DNA of 46,291 nt from Paraburkholderia sp. NMBU_R16 (GTDB taxonomy: Bacteria; Pseudomonadota; Gammaproteobacteria; Burkholderiales; Burkholderiaceae): the NCBI RefSeq assembly GCF_013282575.1, contig NZ_JAAAYE010000045.1:1-46291 (forward strand), written 5' to 3'. Position 1 is the stretch's first letter. Each line of letters begins with the position of its first letter. A program made the position numbers and the translations under genes. The notes under the pieces are model-generated. The model saw nothing but the letters and a program-made list of their open reading frames with translations. It ran no database searches and was not told the DNA's origin. This document shows positions 46,165-46,291 of this stretch, piece by piece.

Positions 46165-46291
46165 GTCTGGGGGTGACCCGTTTCCGTGGACGGTTAAGCA
46201 GTTGAATTTTGGTTCGGCTGATTTCCTCCATGTTGGGCGCTTGCGCGAGTTGTCCACGGTCGGTCGGCGGGTCGCCTATCACGACCACGAC
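46165..46291. mobile_element. Partial end of the repeated element, inverted copy
   Basis: Exact reverse complement of bases 1-127. The element extends beyond the window to the right, with its tip at 46165. The two flanking elements are therefore in opposite orientation, each presenting the same end to the 46-kb segment. Confidence 0.7.

Noticed and set aside
1-46291. CRISPR array or prophage
   Set aside because: No spaced identical short repeats and no phage structural or integrase genes were seen on either strand.

Overview
The window looks like one complete contig from the chromosome of a Burkholderiaceae bacterium (Paraburkholderia/Burkholderia/Trinickia-like). Base composition is GC-rich. 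The gene set fits: htpG-ubiC, parE-parC, an alternative rpoN, CioAB oxidase, MocR-type regulators and ABC-F Uup. The first and last 127 bases are perfect inverted copies of each other. This looks like one end of a repeated element (probably an insertion sequence) at which a short-read assembly stopped, and 127 is a usual largest k-mer size. Genes at both edges are damaged at these junctions.

Left edge (1-4.9 kb): a tandem family of three exported Sel1-repeat proteins, the first cut by the repeat, with a membrane-anchored NERD (nuclease-related) protein between copies 1 and 2. The copies share nearly identical N- and C-terminal blocks, but the middle is divergent and AT-richer. This is the pattern expected of a polymorphic immunity array, possibly linked to a type VI secretion effector that lies outside the contig.

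Region 4.9-12.1 kb is a compact sigma-54 island. It holds two NtrC-type activators (one without a receiver domain, one an orphan response regulator), three small conserved-looking proteins, otsA (trehalose-6-phosphate synthase) and a stand-alone rpoN. I see -24/-12-like sites upstream of otsA, rpoN and two of the small genes, so the locus may form an autoregulated RpoN circuit controlling trehalose synthesis.

Region 12.3-23.1 kb: a DHA2-type MFS exporter with a PEBP-family protein, an OmpR-type two-component pair, beta-carbonic anhydrase with a SulP anion transporter (probable bicarbonate handling), cytochrome bd-type CioAB, and small membrane proteins. Region 23.2-24.2 kb has a decayed toxin-antitoxin locus next to tRNA-Arg(CCU), and rubredoxin.

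Region 24.4-35.2 kb: uup, parE and parC (topoisomerase IV), a CopD-like membrane protein, a ChrA transporter and a large Cache-GGDEF-EAL protein. Region 35.5-41.7 kb is an amino-acid/imine metabolism cluster (VOC protein, EamA exporter, PLP aminotransferase, RidA, PhzF) opposite a MocR regulator, with direct repeats in the shared promoter region. Region 41.8-44.8 kb is htpG-ubiC-DNA-deoxyinosine glycosylase. The last 1.5 kb is a graveyard of accessory genes: a TumA-like antitoxin with a truncated TumE-like toxin, a second, diverged 3' end of the glycosylase gene, and a frameshifted HEPN-type gene abutting the terminal repeat.

All calls come from reading translations and motifs. No database search was possible.
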